DNA of 64,000 nt from Antennarius striatus (taxonomy: Eukaryota; Chordata; Actinopteri; Lophiiformes; Antennariidae): the NCBI RefSeq assembly GCF_040054535.1, contig NC_090782.1:23838501-23902500 (forward strand). The letters run 5' to 3'. The translations under genes and the position numbers were made by a program. Shown one piece after another: positions 1 to 18,156 of this stretch (within the stretch, counting starts at the first letter, position 1; each line of letters begins with the position of its first letter). The notes below the pieces were generated by a model. It was not told the DNA's origin. It did not search any database and worked only from the letters and a program-made list of their open reading frames with translations.

Positions 1-3000
1 TCTCAGGACAGCTGTCTCGCCATGAGGAAGTCGGGCTGCGTCCCCCTTCTTGTCCAGATCCTACACGAGGCACCGTGCAGTACCGGCGGACCCGGGGAAA
101 CCACGACAGGCGCTCTGGTGACCGGATGCAGCCGGGAGGCCAAATCCAGAGCTAGTGCCGCTCTCCATAACATCATCTACTCCCAGCAGGACGAGGGCCA
201 GGCCCGCCGGGAGATGAGGGTCCTGCACATGCTGGAGCAGGTCCGGACCTACTGCGACAGTGGCTGGGACTGGATTGAGAGCCACGCAGGGGCACCCTCA
301 CCTGGAAGAACCAAAACCACTGGCGAGTAAAGCTCTCGCAAATCCCCTGGTAACCAGGAGCGATTAGTCTCATCAGCGGTTGTTGGTTCTGTCTTCTCCA
401 GACATCCCTGAACCGGTAGACCCTCAGATCTGCCAGGCCATGTGTGCCATCATGAAGCTGTCCTTCGAAGAGGAGTACAGACGGGCCATGAATGAATTAG
501 GTGAGTTGGGAACCTTCGTTTTGATCCCATCTCTGCAGAACCAGCATCCCATCACGCTGTTAAGAGATTGTGTTTTTATCCAGGGGGTCTGCAGGTGGTG
601 GCCGATCTTATCCACCTGGACCAGGACATGTACGGAACGCAGAACGACCCCATCAACATGGCACTGCGCCGCTATGCAGGGATGGCGGTTACCAACCTGA
701 CCTTTGGTGACGTTGTCAACAAGGTACAGAAGAACGTGACTGGGGGACGGGAGGGATTGACGTTAAACCGGTCAATGGCGCAAAAAAGTCTGGAGACCAC
801 TGAGCTACTGTGTTGTGGTTAGGATGTTGACGGTTTGGTTTTAGCATTAGCATCCTGTTTTGCATCTGCATGTCTTTAAACTCGGTGTTATTGTTAGCTT
901 GTTTTAGTGTAAGCATGTCTTTAGACTTGGTCTTCTGCCTCAGTAGTTGAGAGACAGAGTTCCAACCAACCAGAACAGGTTGCTAGCTTGACCTCCTCCG
1001 TGTTTCGCTTCAGGCCACTCTGTGCTCCAAGAAGAACTGCCTCCAGGCTCTGGTGGCCCAGCTCGCCTCAGACAGCGAGGAGCTTCACCAGGTGGTCTCC
1101 AGCATCCTGAGGAATCTGTCTTGGAGGGCCGACATCAACAGCAAGCGAGTCCTCAGGGACATTGGCTGTGTGTCTGCACTGATGACCTGCGCCCTGCAGG
1201 CCACCAAGGTAACAGGAAACAGACCCGCCCCCACAAGGAGTACAGGAAGTCCTGGAAGAACTTTTTTGGAGAACTATATGCAACTGTTTTTGTGCTGGTT
1301 TTCCAGGAGTCGACCTTGAAGAGTCTTCTGAGCGCCCTGTGGAATCTGTCAGCACACAGCATCGACAACAAGATGGCTATCTGTTCGGTGGACGGAGCTC
1401 TGGGCTTCCTGGTTAGCACCTTGACATACCGATGCCAGACCAATTCGCTTGCCATCATTGAGAGTGGCGGAGGGATCCTTCGTAATGTGTCCAGTCTGGT
1501 CGCCACAAGAGAAGACTACAGGTAATTTCGTGGGACTCTGACATTCTATTTTCTCAACAACCCTAAAATAATTTAACCAAGCAAACTAAAAAGACCAACT
1601 AACTAAAATATGCGTTTTGTAAGTGTAATGATACTAAAATGTATTCATCCTCCTTCTTCTCTTTAAAAGACAAATCCTACGGGACCACAGCTGCCTCCAA
1701 ACTCTGCTGCAGCACCTTCGCTCCCACAGCCTGACCATCGTGAGTAACGCCTGCGGGACTCTTTGGAACCTTTCTGCCAGAAGTCCAAAAGATCAGGAGC
1801 TGCTGTGGGACCTTGGAGCTGTTAGCATGCTGCGCAACCTCATCCATTCCAAGCACAAAATGATAGCTATGGGCAGTGCTGCAGCTTTAAGGAATCTCCT
1901 CACCAATCGACCCTTGAAGTACAAAGACACCGCGGTTGTATCTCCTGGCTCTTGCATGCCTTCCCTCTACATGAGGAAACAGAAGGCTCTGGAGGCCGAG
2001 CTGGATGCCAAACACCTTGCAGAGACATTTGACACCCTTGAGAAACAGAGTCCCAAGCACTTGACCCTCAACAAGCCGCTACGGCACATTGAGAGTCTGG
2101 CAAAGGATTATGCATCAGATTCTGGTTGCTTTGATGATGATGAGGCCCCTAACGTTTCAAGTAGTCTGGACACTGGGAGCTTCTCAATGCTGTCTATGTT
2201 TCTTACCAACTCAAACTTGGTGCAAAACCAGCCACGCAAGAGGGATAATGAACCGGAAAGAGACGTAGACCAGCTTCATACGATCGGGAAGACACACGAG
2301 CCTTCTGATGACGTGTCTGCTGCTGCAGAGAAGCTTGCAAAAAAGATCACCAACACTGTTGCCAAGATCGACAGGTTGGTGGAGGACATCACCATGCACA
2401 CATCCTCAGAGGACAGTTTTAGCCTGAGCTCTGAAGACCACCTGGCAGAGTGGCCCTATGGAATGGATGAACTCAATGGAGCCCAGGCAAAGTCATGCTC
2501 CCCCTGCCGATTCTCAGATACGAGTAGCTTGGCCCACCGAGAACGGTTCAGTCGAGCGAACGCCCTCTTACGGCTCAAAACAGCCCATACAAGTGTATCA
2601 ACAGATAGCTTAAACAGCGGAAGCACCAGTGATGGCTATTGTGGCAGCAAGGATCACTTTCGACCTGATTCAGGATCCTTGACCATGCAGCAACGACCCA
2701 ACCAGCTTGACCTCAAGGTGGCTCATCAAGATTGGCCGAATTTAGTACCTTCTGTTCTTAATGAGACTAGCCAGCAGGATATTCCTGAGAGAGATTCTGT
2801 AGACAACAAAGACGTGAAACCTTTGGATATCAGCAGTACAGACGCAGAAAAGAACCAGGATCAACCGGTACAGACACCCGTCAGTGAATCCACGAAAGTC
2901 TCCTCTGATGTCAGCATGACTTCAATTAAACTGTCTCCTTCTTATCAGCAGGTCCCGCTCATTCAGAGTGTGGCCAAATTTGGTGTAGCAAAGACAGCGA

Positions 3001-6000
3001 TCAATGTTCAGGCTGCCCAAGCAATGAGGAGACAAGCCTGGGTACCAACCGTGATGACTGGGGGCAGCATTACAAAATTTTCACCATTGGCATCCACCAG
3101 AAGTCCAACCATTGGTACGATGGAGACAGTCCAGAAATACTCCGTGGAAAACACCCCAATTTGCTTCTCCCGCTGCAGTTCACTTTCCTCCCTGTCTTCT
3201 GGGGATGGACCACTGGATGGACAAAGTGAGAACGAGCTTGAGAGTGACTCATCATTAGAAATAATTGAAGTGGGGGATGAAGAAGTGGTTAAGAGAGCCG
3301 AAGAAGATGAAACACTGGAGGATCTGACTGACAGCCAATTTCTCATGACAGACCCAAAAACCTTCCCCTGTAAAGAGACAGATCCTATTGAGATTCCCTG
3401 TCCTGCCAAAAGGGAAAAGGTCTTCCTCAGAGGAGCTTCACCAGCAATACTTGAAGATAGGTCTCCTTCTAGTTCATCTGAAAACTACGTACACGAGACA
3501 CCCCTGGTGTTGAGTCGCTGCAGCTCAGTCAGTTCACTGGGGAGCTTTGAATCTCCTTCTATTGCTAGTTCAATCCAAAGCGATCCTTGCAGTGAGATGA
3601 TTGATGGAACAATAAGTCCCAGTGATCTTCCTGACAGCCCAGGCCAGACCATGCCTCCTAGTAGAAGCAAAACGCCATGTTGCGTTGAGTCAAATGTACC
3701 AGAAGCACAGCCTACAGGAATAGCCGGTCAATGGGAAAACAGCCTGCGAAAATTTATGGAGATAGCAGATTCCAAGGAAAGGTTCAACCTTCCTCCTGAC
3801 CTGGACAACATGATCTACTTCACTGTGGAAAAGCCCTCCGAGAATTTCTCCTGTGCCTCGAGTTTAAGCGCTTTGCCTCTTCACGAACATTACATACAGA
3901 AAGACGTGGAACTGAAATTGACGCCCCTACTCCAGCAAAATGACAAAAATGTTCCTTACCCTGATGAGGATGAGCGAGGAGTTGACCACGGAGAGCGATA
4001 CAGCGAGGGCAACTCAGATGACGACATAGAAATCCTCAAGGAATGCATCAACTCAGCAATGCCCTCCAAGTTCAGAAAAGTAAGACCTTCCCTGATGACC
4101 ACCATTACTCCTCATATTCTCAATTCCCAAATCCGAAAACAAATACATCTCCCAGTGTACATGATGCTGCCAAACGGAAAAACCCAACTGTATCCTGGGA
4201 GGAAGATTGTCATCCCACAAAAGGACTTTAAATTTGACGATTCATCCTTCACTGATTCTGCAGAAGGTACACCAGTGAACTTCTCAAGCACAACATCCCT
4301 AAGTGATGACACACTTCAATATCCCGTTAAGGACAGGGGGGCTAAAGACTGCACCGCTAAAGGTATGAGCAAACAAGAGTTTCTCAATGATGAGGCAAAG
4401 AGGATCGAAGACTTGAGGATATTCTCCCACTTCCACCAACCCAACAGGGTGAACTACCCACCTGAGATACAAGTGAACCGGATCACCAGACATGTTGTCC
4501 CCACTCAGAGGGTGCTGATGCAAAGCAAAGAGGTCGCTGATAGAGTGGCAAGTCAGCGACATCGTGATCAGTCGCCTAACCAACAAAAGAGACCATGTCA
4601 AGGCCAAAGCAGGAAACTGGAACTGCCTGTTATCAAGCAAAACGCTGAAGGTATTGTGACATCTCAAAAAGGAAATACAGTCTTTCGGAAAATTACACAG
4701 TCCTCAGATGACAGTAACAGCTTCTATGATGATGAAAATGATGGGTCGTTGAAGCAAACAATTAGAAAACAGACCAGGGAATCAAATAAAACAACTCTCT
4801 CTCGAAGTATGACTAATATTGGCAAGCTTGATAATTACCAAGGGAAGGCCAGAGGATTCCACAGGATAAAAGAGAATCTGATAAAGGGTGAATCCAAGGG
4901 ATGTTACTCACTCAGCTCCTCTCTCAGTTCGCTGAGTGATGCAGAGTTTGAGGATCATAAATCAAAAGGTCAGCAAATATGGTATAAAAACAGACACAAC
5001 AAATTCCTAAATATGGTACAACAATCAAAGCCTGTGACTGTTCACAGTAGGTACGAAGAGCCAAGCTCCCCAAGCTCTGTTAGCATCGATTCAGAAGATG
5101 ACCTCCTTCAGAAATGCATCACATCGGCCATGCCCAAGCAGAGAAGGAAGCTTGCTGCCCGTAGAAAGAAAGAAAATAATCAAAAGCAAAAGGCGTCCGA
5201 TGGGTGGAACATAGATGAAGAAATGGATAGTGATGATACAGCATGGGATAAAGATTCAGATCTCAACAGTGTTGAATGGAAAGCCATACAAGAAGGCGCA
5301 AATTGTGTTGTCACCGGGCTGCAGGCATCAAAGTCCCAAGAGCCATCCTCTGAGGAGACTGAATCAGTGCTGTCATTCATGTCGACTTCCAGCTTTACGC
5401 CCAAAGAACGGAAGTTTGCCAAAGACAAAAAGGCAAATAAACCTCTGGACTTCGCTCAGCGCAAACCAGTTGCAAACTTACCAGTGGTTTTCAGAGGCAG
5501 GACGGTGACCTATACACCGAAAAAAGAGACAGCTCCATCGCAAAGACCCCCTCCCAGAAAAGTACCAACCAAGACGGATGCTCCAAAGAACCCAAACCTT
5601 GCTCAGCACAGATCAAAGAGTCTTCATCGATTAGGCCATCCCCAGGATGCTGAGCTTTCTTTGCCAAAGAGGAGCTCCACTCCACCTCCCAGGATACCAA
5701 AAAGTTCATCCTCCGGATCATCACAATCATCTACACCGACCAAGCAGTCAATGAAGATACCATCCCCAACAAAGAATGATAAAACTGTCCAGAAAAAGAA
5801 TACCTCGCCGAATAGTAGCCCGCCAGCAAGCAGCCCCCCAGAAAGAAAAGGACGTTCTCCTGTTGTGAATCAAAATGAAAAGTCCCCACCCCCCAAGACT
5901 CAGAAGTCACCCGTCCGAATCCCTTTCATGCAGAATTCAGTCAGGCCCAGACCTTTGTCCCCCCTGGTGACAAACCAAACAACCAGCAGACAAACCAATC

Positions 6001-7184
6001 AGAACAACGGGAAAAAGGTTCAGCCGACAAATCGAATTGAACTCGTTAGGATGACCTCAGCTCATTCAAATGGCAGTGAGTCTGATCGCAATGGGTTTAT
6101 GCGACAGCTGACCTACATCAAGGAATCAAAGACTATGTTGAGACGTGACGGCTCTGCACGCAGCTTGACCAGATCTCAGAATGCCTCTCCCCGCAGAGCC
6201 GTTCCTGGAGCTTCAGCTGTCTTCCTTTGCTCATCACGTTGTCAGGAACTTAAGGCCGCTGCGCAAACCCCGAGAAGGGTGCAAATAAAAGGTGCAGTGC
6301 AAGTGCAGCAACTTAAACAGCCCAATAACGGTCACCAGAAGCAAACGCCATCCATATCAAGAGCCACATCTAGTGAAAGGAACCAGCCTTTAAGACGTCC
6401 AGGCAGGCGAACTAGCTCTGAAAGCCCCTGTAGGGCGGCTCAGCGTAGCAGACCTGGTAGGGTGTCTGGAGCCATGCAGCAACAAGATAAAGACAATTTT
6501 AAACGTCATGCCTCATCACCGAGCATAAACATACTGAGCCGTGTTACCAGCCGTTCTTCCCTCCGCTCTTCATCATCGGATTCAAGTGGGAGAGCAAAGA
6601 GTGAGGATGACATGAAGAAAAAAGTGCAGAGATCTTCATCTCGGCTGAATGACAGAGTCACTTGGAGAAGGATCAGGGATGAAGAAGTACCTCAGATTTT
6701 AAAAATTACTCTGCCAGCCAACGCATTACCTCTGGTGCCTTCTCCTGATGGGGAAAAGCCAAAGCCACCAGCTCTTGCGGGAAAACTACCAACCATTCTA
6801 CTTGCATCTCGCAAGACGAGTGATGCAACAGTCCAGACAGACGACTTCTCAACCAACAAAATCAACATGAGCACTTCCCCAACCGTTGAAGCAGTTCCAG
6901 TGGAGGAAATAGCACGGCTTGCGGTACTCAGAAAGATTGGTCCTATCACCGGGACTAACTTCCACGATGGAGATTCAGATGGGTCTCTGAGGAGCCACAG
7001 CACTGTCTCTACGGGAAAATCAGACAACCACGTGGGTGGAGCGGTCCATTTCCGTCAAGGATCCCCCAGCAAGGCTGCCCGAATCACTCCATTTAACTAC
7101 ATCCCAAGCCCCATGGCCTCCTTCCAACAAGAAACGCCGAGCCAAGCTGTCAATGAGAAACCAGGTGGGAAAAGTGACTCGTAG
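1..7184 (+). CDS. apc2: APC2 (adenomatous polyposis coli 2), 3' part, N-terminus outside window
   Basis: Cytoplasmic scaffold of the Wnt beta-catenin destruction complex that also binds microtubules, mainly neuronal in vertebrates. Exons read as 1-322 (cut by the window edge), 402-500, 584-723, 1014-1208, 1307-1521 and a giant last exon 1670-7184, a hallmark of APC genes; they join in frame to 2161 residues. The first five exons and the start of the last encode armadillo repeats. The last exon then shows five 20-residue-type beta-catenin repeats (near 3148, 3484, 3818, 4263, 4901), two SAMP axin-binding motifs (near 4018-4065 and 5090-5135), and a basic Ser/Pro-rich tail. There are no 15-residue repeats and the terminal PDZ ligand of APC is absent. 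Both points, plus the tail motif ITPFNYIPSPM, identify APC2 rather than APC. The first intron appears to use a GC donor. Confidence 0.93.
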
Positions 7185-9700
7185 GACATTTCGTGGACTA
7201 CATGGAGGACTAAACAATGTTCCGGTACAAACTCAGCACTCAGGCAGACTGACGCGGTTTGTGCTGTCCCCATACCTCGGGTAATGACCCTAAGCGCTCC
7301 CAATTAAACTTTACTCTCTGAACAGCTTACATATACAATTCATACAGGGTGGGGACAGGTTTGATAGAAAAGACTATCAAAAATCTTAGAGATGCACTTC
7401 ACACACAAATCTCAACACAAAATGGAAGCGCATCTTTTTGTACTTTTGTATTTGTATAATATTCATTGCCTGGTAGAACTGTAGTGAAACACAAACACAC
7501 TGAACTTAAACACATGAACGGCCACTTTTCCTGAGACAGAACCAAGTGAAGAATATTATGCAAACTTCTGAGGAAGAATTTAGTTGGACCTTTTCCTGGA
7601 AAGACTCACAAATATGGTAACACAATGAGATGTAAAGTCTGTCTTCACATCCAGTATGTCAGAACACTCATTATGAAACACTGCTTGCCTTTCTGGTTTG
7701 AAGCGCAGCAGGGTTGGGGGAACACTGTTGATGAAACGCCAGCCATTTTCCTTCTTTTTATTCTTCCAATGCTCCAGCTTTAGGTGTGTAAGTTATGACA
7801 AGGAGGTTGTGTCTTTGTCTGTTTTTGCCACTTGACAAGATTACACAAAAACTACAAATCCAGTTTCTTTGAAATCTGGTGGCCCACTTTGGGACAAGGA
7901 AGATCCATTAAATTCAGACTATGTAGGTTGGGAGGTGGGTACCGAAATCACGCAAATCTGTCTGGTAGGTTTCTGGAGAACTCGGCCTCGTTGGCGAAGG
8001 TGAAAATTATGGAATTGCTGGGTATAAATTCTCCCAGTTGGGTTGAAAAGGTTTTAAGGTTTTGATTTATGAAGTGTTCCCCTCGACACCTACTGAACTC
8101 TGTGCTACATTCACATCACCCGGCTGAAGCGACTCAGTTCGGATTTTCTTTACCCATCTTTCATTTTTTCAGGACTGTGTGAACACAAAAGTAGAATCTT
8201 TTCTAATCATGTTTCATTTGTGGCATTTGTGGTTTTTCCCAAGAAGTCCACGTCACCTCAGTGTAGTCATTACTGTCATGGTCCTAGATTGGTGTTCAGC
8301 ATCCACCAAAGCCAGCTGACTACATATGTTCACTGCTAGCATCCAGTTGGGTTTATGCACCAGGAGATAACTCCTGTCAAAACATGTCAATAGTCACATG
8401 ACTGCTGATTGGCAGACAGGTATTCACATCACATCTAGACACGAGTCAAAGGGATTAAGATTTTGAACCACTCAGAACAAGAATTGCAACCGAACCATGG
8501 GGCTTGTGATGTGAGCGTCACCGTCGTTTAAACCATCAGCTGATTCGGAACGCCTTTGATCTCTCCTCACGCTTTCCGATCACTTTTGTAAATAACTTGC
8601 AGATATAGAAAATCAACGCTTCCTGGTGGGCAGAAGAATCTGTTTCTCCCTGACAGCATGCTCATATATTCCCTGGCTGTGTACACATGTAAACATGGAG
8701 GACTCGGGAAGACAAGTTTAGCGGCCAGGAGTGACGCCCAATGACAGCATTGCTTGCTAACTGTATTCAAGTGCTGCAAAGACCTATAATGAACAATCAG
8801 TCTAGATGAACGGCACCTCCGTTAGCACAAGGCGTTTACGTTACATTTGTGTTTGCTACTAGATTCAGACACTTGCTGTTGCGCACTTCCTGTCACGATA
8901 AAACCGGATCCTTTGATGGGTGGGCACAAACTATTAATACCTGCTTAATTGTGCTTTTAGTGATAGGTCAAGAAGAATATAAAGACAATAGTATTCTCTG
9001 TACTCCTACCATCACCCCTTTGTGGAACGAAGACTGCAGGGTTCTAGATGGAACCACACTGTTCTAAGTCAAGGGGCTGTTTATCCTTAAAAACATCACC
9101 CAGCATGTTGTTGCCTTTAAAGTCCCAGTGGTCCGAAATATAACCGACTCTACATCGATGACATTCACCAATTTGTTTCAAACACTTTTAGCTTCTGAAG
9201 TTGCTCAAAAATAATTTCAGAGGGGAAGAGTGTGGAAATCTGAACCTGGAATTACTGATGATCTTTTCACAAAATTAAAATCTCCCATAAATCAGACTGA
9301 ATCTCAAGTCTTGAAAGACAAATTTTTGAATTTTAGCAACAGGGGAAAAAATGAACAGCCCTGAAAAGAAAAACCAGGTTGAGACACACTGGAGGTCCTG
9401 GAAGTTTGTCCGCCACCACCACCACCACCGGCGGCCTTGTTCACGTCTGGCTGGAGCTCAAACCGACTGTTTTGAAAGGAGCTTGTTCTTCACCAACTGA
9501 ATACGGAGTTAGGTCAGGTGTTTGTACCTGCAGCAAGTCCCACCCTTCCAGCGAACAAGGCCACAGGTGCACGGCGCCATGTGAAATAGGCAGGTGAAAG
9601 AAGTTTGTCATGATAAATGTTTTCATCCAATAAAAAGTGACGTGTGCCATGAAATTTTTTCTCGGCTTTGCTTCAAAATGGAAAATAAATTTTTAATTCT
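7185..9700 (+). other. Probable apc2 3' UTR
   Basis: About 2.4 kb after the apc2 stop contains no credible gene in either strand, only short chance ORFs. The first AATAAA motifs in a sensible place are at 9629 and 9684, so the transcript probably ends near 9.65-9.71 kb. From there to 10333 (the end of the next gene, which points the other way) I see only AT-rich, non-coding sequence. The two genes are convergent. This is inference; no transcript data are available. Confidence 0.5.
9629..9634 (+). terminator. Candidate apc2 polyadenylation signal
   Basis: AATAAA is present here, with a second copy at 9684-9689. It follows the apc2 stop by about 2.4 kb with no earlier intervening gene. Which copy is used cannot be told from sequence. 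Confidence 0.4.
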
Positions 9701-10333
9701 GAACTAGTTTGTCATGAATTCCAGGATGGTTAGTTTTTTCAGATCCGACACCCGACTTTAATGTTTTTTAGTCATTATAAGTTCCAGTTTTATAAAATAA
9801 ACCAAACATAGGCGACAGATTAATGAACATCCTGTTTACAAACACAATGAACACATCGATATCCCACACATGAACAGGGTGACGGGCCTGATAGATCGAT
9901 CACGTTCATGTATTGATCATTGGCAAATATATTTAACATATTCAGATAAAGGTCCGATTAGTCCACGATTCAAAAGAACTTTTACCAACTGTCCAGTTTG
10001 ACGTTGCTGTTTGTCTGAAGGTATTGAATATGAAACGATTGATGATTGAACGGTTCTGTCCATTGATTAAGTCAGTGTGGTATGAGCATCCGCTGGAACG
10101 CAGCCATGTCCGCTAAAATTTGCTAACTTTAGATAGCATCTGCTGATATTAGCTGGCGTCAGTTAACTTCTTCTAATATCGGCATTGGCACAATCCAGTC
10201 AAGAGGTCAAAGGTCAGCTGACGCTTCTGAAGCACCATCAGCCTGGCTGGAGGGCACTGTGGCGGCGGCGGCTTCGGATTCAGCTGAGCTGGGCCCTCTG
10301 AGACGGACAAAGAAGGAGAGGAGATTCTACCAA

Positions 10334-14953
<4,620 letters not shown>

Positions 14954-15064
14954 GGTCCTCAGCGGGGTCCAAAAACAGCAGGGGGGTCCGAGGAAGACCG
15001 GCAGCCGAGGACAGAACCACAGGAGAGTCTAATCCTCTGACCCGACCAATCTGCTTACACAGCA

Positions 15065-15113
15065 GCAGGAGGAGGAGGGTGAGGAGGAGGAGGAGGAGGA
15101 GGAGGAGGAGAAG
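15065..15113. repeat. (GGA)n purine tract
   Basis: Imperfect GGA/GAG triplet run on the plus strand, immediately upstream of reep6 on its 5' side. Confidence 0.85.
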
Positions 15114-15253
15114 GAAGGGTGTCCAAACCAAACAACGGAGCTGCAGCAGCTAAAATGGAATGCTGTTTAGAAAGAAACAACAATTATGGGATGCCCACCT
15201 GAGATCTCCTGCAAGATTCATTTCTCTAGATTCTGTCCTGTAGTTTTTGACAA

Positions 15254-15390
15254 GCTCCACCCTTTCACACATGCTCCTCCCCTTTACAAAGCTTCACCCC
15301 TTTACACAGGCTCCATCCATTCGCACAGGCTCCACCCTTTTACACAAGCTCCACCTCTTCACACAAGCTCCACCCCTTCTCACAGTCCCT
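15254..15390. repeat. Degenerate tandem repeat, ~19-20-bp unit
   Basis: Six to seven variants of a unit around GCTCCACCCTTTTACACA sit upstream of the tetraspanin coding exon. Confidence 0.75.
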
Positions 15391-15603
15391 TCTGGCTGCT
15401 GTAGCCTATGGGGGGTGCTCACGGGCCAGGGTGTAGGCGTGGCAGTGTGGTGGGGATGTGGTAGTGGGGTGGGGGTGTGTTAGTGTGGGGGGGTCCTGCA
15501 GCAGCAGATGTGTTGTGTTTCCAGGCTGACAGCTGGAATGCTCTGCAGGCCGTCACACGCCTCCTCCGGCTGTCAGATAACAAACCTGCAGCAGACGGCA
15601 GCG

Positions 15604-17950
15604 ATGAGAGGATACCGAACCATCAAGTACACTTTATTCGTCTTCTGCTACTTCTTCTGGGTGAGTCGCTCGCCCACATTCTCAGAACTCTCAGCTGCAC
15701 AACAAGGTTTTACTGAAACCACGTCAGAGAAGGAAACCTGAATTCTGAACCATTTCTCAAAGATCTAATGTGAAAACCTGACCCAGTTGCGAGCTCAAAC
15801 AGACCTCTGAAGTGCTGTTTCTTACGTCTGTGCTGCGGTTTATCCTGACAGAACCTCAGGTGTGACGCGAGAAGTCATCCATTTTATCTTAATTGGTCTA
15901 AAAGATGCCATTGTCGAGCTGCGGTGGTATAATCTGGTTCTAATGGCGGGTGGAGTCGTATATAACTCTCCTCCGCGCCACCAGGTGCCAGCATGTCGGT
16001 GGCACCTGGACAATATTCTTGATCCAAACAAATGAGTCAAAAGAAAAATCATCAAGAGAAAGAAAAGGCGGAGAGCCACAGATATATTTGACATGTTTTA
16101 TCACAACTAATCAAACTTTGTTCACAAACTTTATTTTTTGTTTTTCTTTGATTGGAAGCAGGGAAACATTCATTCCTCCTGTCGAACTTGGGATGTTTTC
16201 ACCTGCTAGAACCTGTTTGTAACACGTTCGTAACATGTTCCTAACATTTTAATGATGTTTATAACATGTTTATAAAACGACGTGTTTATAACATGTTTTC
16301 AGCCACACAGATCTTGTGAAGGTTTCAGATGGATGTTGGTTTCATTTCTGTTCTTCCAATGCACAAATTGGTTTATAGGTTGTGTTTAGCCTAGCCTAGC
16401 CTAGCTTAGCATGAAGCAGGGGGAATATGCTAGATTGGCTCCATCCAACCGCGTCAGCTTCACGTTTTCTACCCTTGGTGTATTTCTGTGTGACTGCAGG
16501 TTGTTAGCGCCATCCTCACCGCCGTGGGGATCTACGCCAAGATCGCCAAGGAGAAAGGTTGGTCCGATGCTATGACGCTACGCTAACTGTATCACGTTCC
16601 CTTTCCAAACCATAACATCCTCTGATCCTGAATCTTTTGCATCTTTATGGATAAAGTTCTTCAAAATAATAACCGGTTCCGGTTCCCATGGCCGATCTCT
16701 CCGTGTCGTTGCAGATGTGGTTGACACACTGACAGTGGATCCAGCTCTGCTCCTGATTGTCGTCGGCTCGCTGATGTTCCTCATCACGTTCTTGGGATGT
16801 TTTGGGGCGCTGCGGAACGCCACTTGTCTGCTGAAGGCGGTACGATCGATCCCTGATCGGCTGATCGATCAGACGTTGTGTATTGATAGAGTTCTCACTG
16901 TCTGTGGTTGCTCCTGCAGTTCGTAGGGACCCTGACCACCGTCCTCATCCTGCAGGTCACCGCCGGCGTGGTTGGATATGTCTTCACCGACAAGGTAACA
17001 CCAATCTAACGAACTAACCGATCTAACCGACCTAACCTCTGGATGTCTGTTTAGGTCTTCCTGTAAAAAAACCAGACTAGAACAAACATGTCAGGCTAAT
17101 CAAAACTGATCAAACTGTGAGCCTGACAACAGCGCTGTTGGTGATGTCATTGATCAGGTGATGGAGAGGACGGAGAAGCTGATGATGAAGGCTATTGTGC
17201 GCTACAGGGAGGACCGGGACCTGGAGAACGCCATCGACTTCATCCAGAAGAAGGTGGAGATGCAGACATGAGAGGCAGGTCTTTAGGGACCGGTTCCGCC
17301 GGTGGCGTTGCATTCAGGGTCAGTTGTGTTTGTAGTTTCAGTGCTGTGGAGTTCAGAGGTACAAGGACTGGAACCAGAACATCTACTTTGAGTGTTCCGA
17401 CACCAATCCCAGTTTGGAGGCCTGTGGGGTTCCCTTCTCTTGCTGCATTCCAGTCCAGAACCAGGTGAGAACCTCAGAACTCCTGGGGTCCAAAGGTTCT
17501 GTCAGGAAATAATCATGAAGTTCTGGTCCTGATTGATCCGTTCTGTTGCAGACGGTCCTGAACACCATGTGTGGCTACGGGATGCAGCAGCTGGACGCGG
17601 GTCCGGCCGGTCAGGACGTCTTCACTATCGGCTGCCTGGAGAAGATCATCTGGTGGGCCAAGAACAACCTGCTGCTGGTGGCTGGACTGACCGCTGGCCT
17701 GCTGCTGCTGGAGGTAACACCCGTGACATCACCGGGACATCACCGTGACCTCATTGCGGAGGTCCCATGGTTCTGGTCCAGATGTTTGTGGGCTTTCCTC
17801 CGACAGGTTTGTATGATCTCTCTGGCCGCGGTTCAGATCTCCAGGATTCAGAAGGTCCAGCAGCAGAAGAAAGAGAGCTCAGCGAGAGCTGCCGCCGTGA
17901 GGAAGGACAGCTACTGGTACCCGGCTTTCGCTGACTTTGATGATGACTGA
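15604..17950 (+). CDS. TspanC8-subgroup tetraspanin (Tspan33/Tspan10-like)
   Basis: Four-pass membrane protein; TspanC8 members control ADAM10 maturation and trafficking. Exons 15604-15660, 16500-16557, 16715-16839, 16920-16994, 17158-17253, 17336-17464, 17552-17713 and 17807-17950 join to 281 residues. Visible are TM1 ([10 protein letters not shown] into exon 2), TM2/TM3 with the GCFGALRN loop, and a large extracellular loop. That loop carries CCG plus six further cysteines (ECS, EACG, SCC, TMCG, IGC), eight in all, which defines TspanC8. TM4 and a basic C-tail ending in three Asp follow. Length matches Tspan33 (about 283). The Met at 15604 was chosen because an upstream acceptor at 15524 makes the preceding sequence untranslated. 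Tspan33 versus Tspan10 cannot be settled without a tree. Confidence 0.87.
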
Positions 17951-18150
17951 AGGTCCTGGTTCTGGACGGGCGTGAAGACAAGGTGTTCTTAAACACCACC
18001 TCCTTAAAACAAGGACAAGAGCTGAAGAGGAAACAATGGAGGACACCGTTTAGGGTGAAGGCTGTCTTTAAAATCAGCTTTTAATGTGAAATATTTCAAA
18101 AGTTAAAGTTTTAAATTTATTCTTCTTAAACCAGTTTGTAAAATACAACC

Positions 18151-18156
18151 AATAAA
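18151..18156 (+). terminator. Candidate tetraspanin polyadenylation signal
   Basis: AATAAA 200 bp after the stop codon, in AT-rich sequence. Confidence 0.6.

Larger units (their letters stand above)
14954..15603. promoter_or_regulatory. Divergent promoter region between reep6 and the tetraspanin gene
   Basis: The two start codons face away from each other with 650 bp between them. The interval holds a (GGA)n purine tract at 15065-15113, a degenerate ~19-bp tandem repeat at 15254-15390, and a likely 3' splice site at 15523-15524 that opens the exon carrying the tetraspanin ATG, so an untranslated exon may lie upstream. No TATA box stands out. A shared bidirectional promoter is inferred from layout only. 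Confidence 0.45.

Noticed and set aside
7185-7285. apparent loss of the C-terminal PDZ ligand of APC by a premature stop, with frame-shifted look-alike residues downstream
   Set aside because: The gene is APC2, whose mammalian form also ends shortly after the VPSPM-type motif, so the stop is normal and the downstream resemblance is chance.
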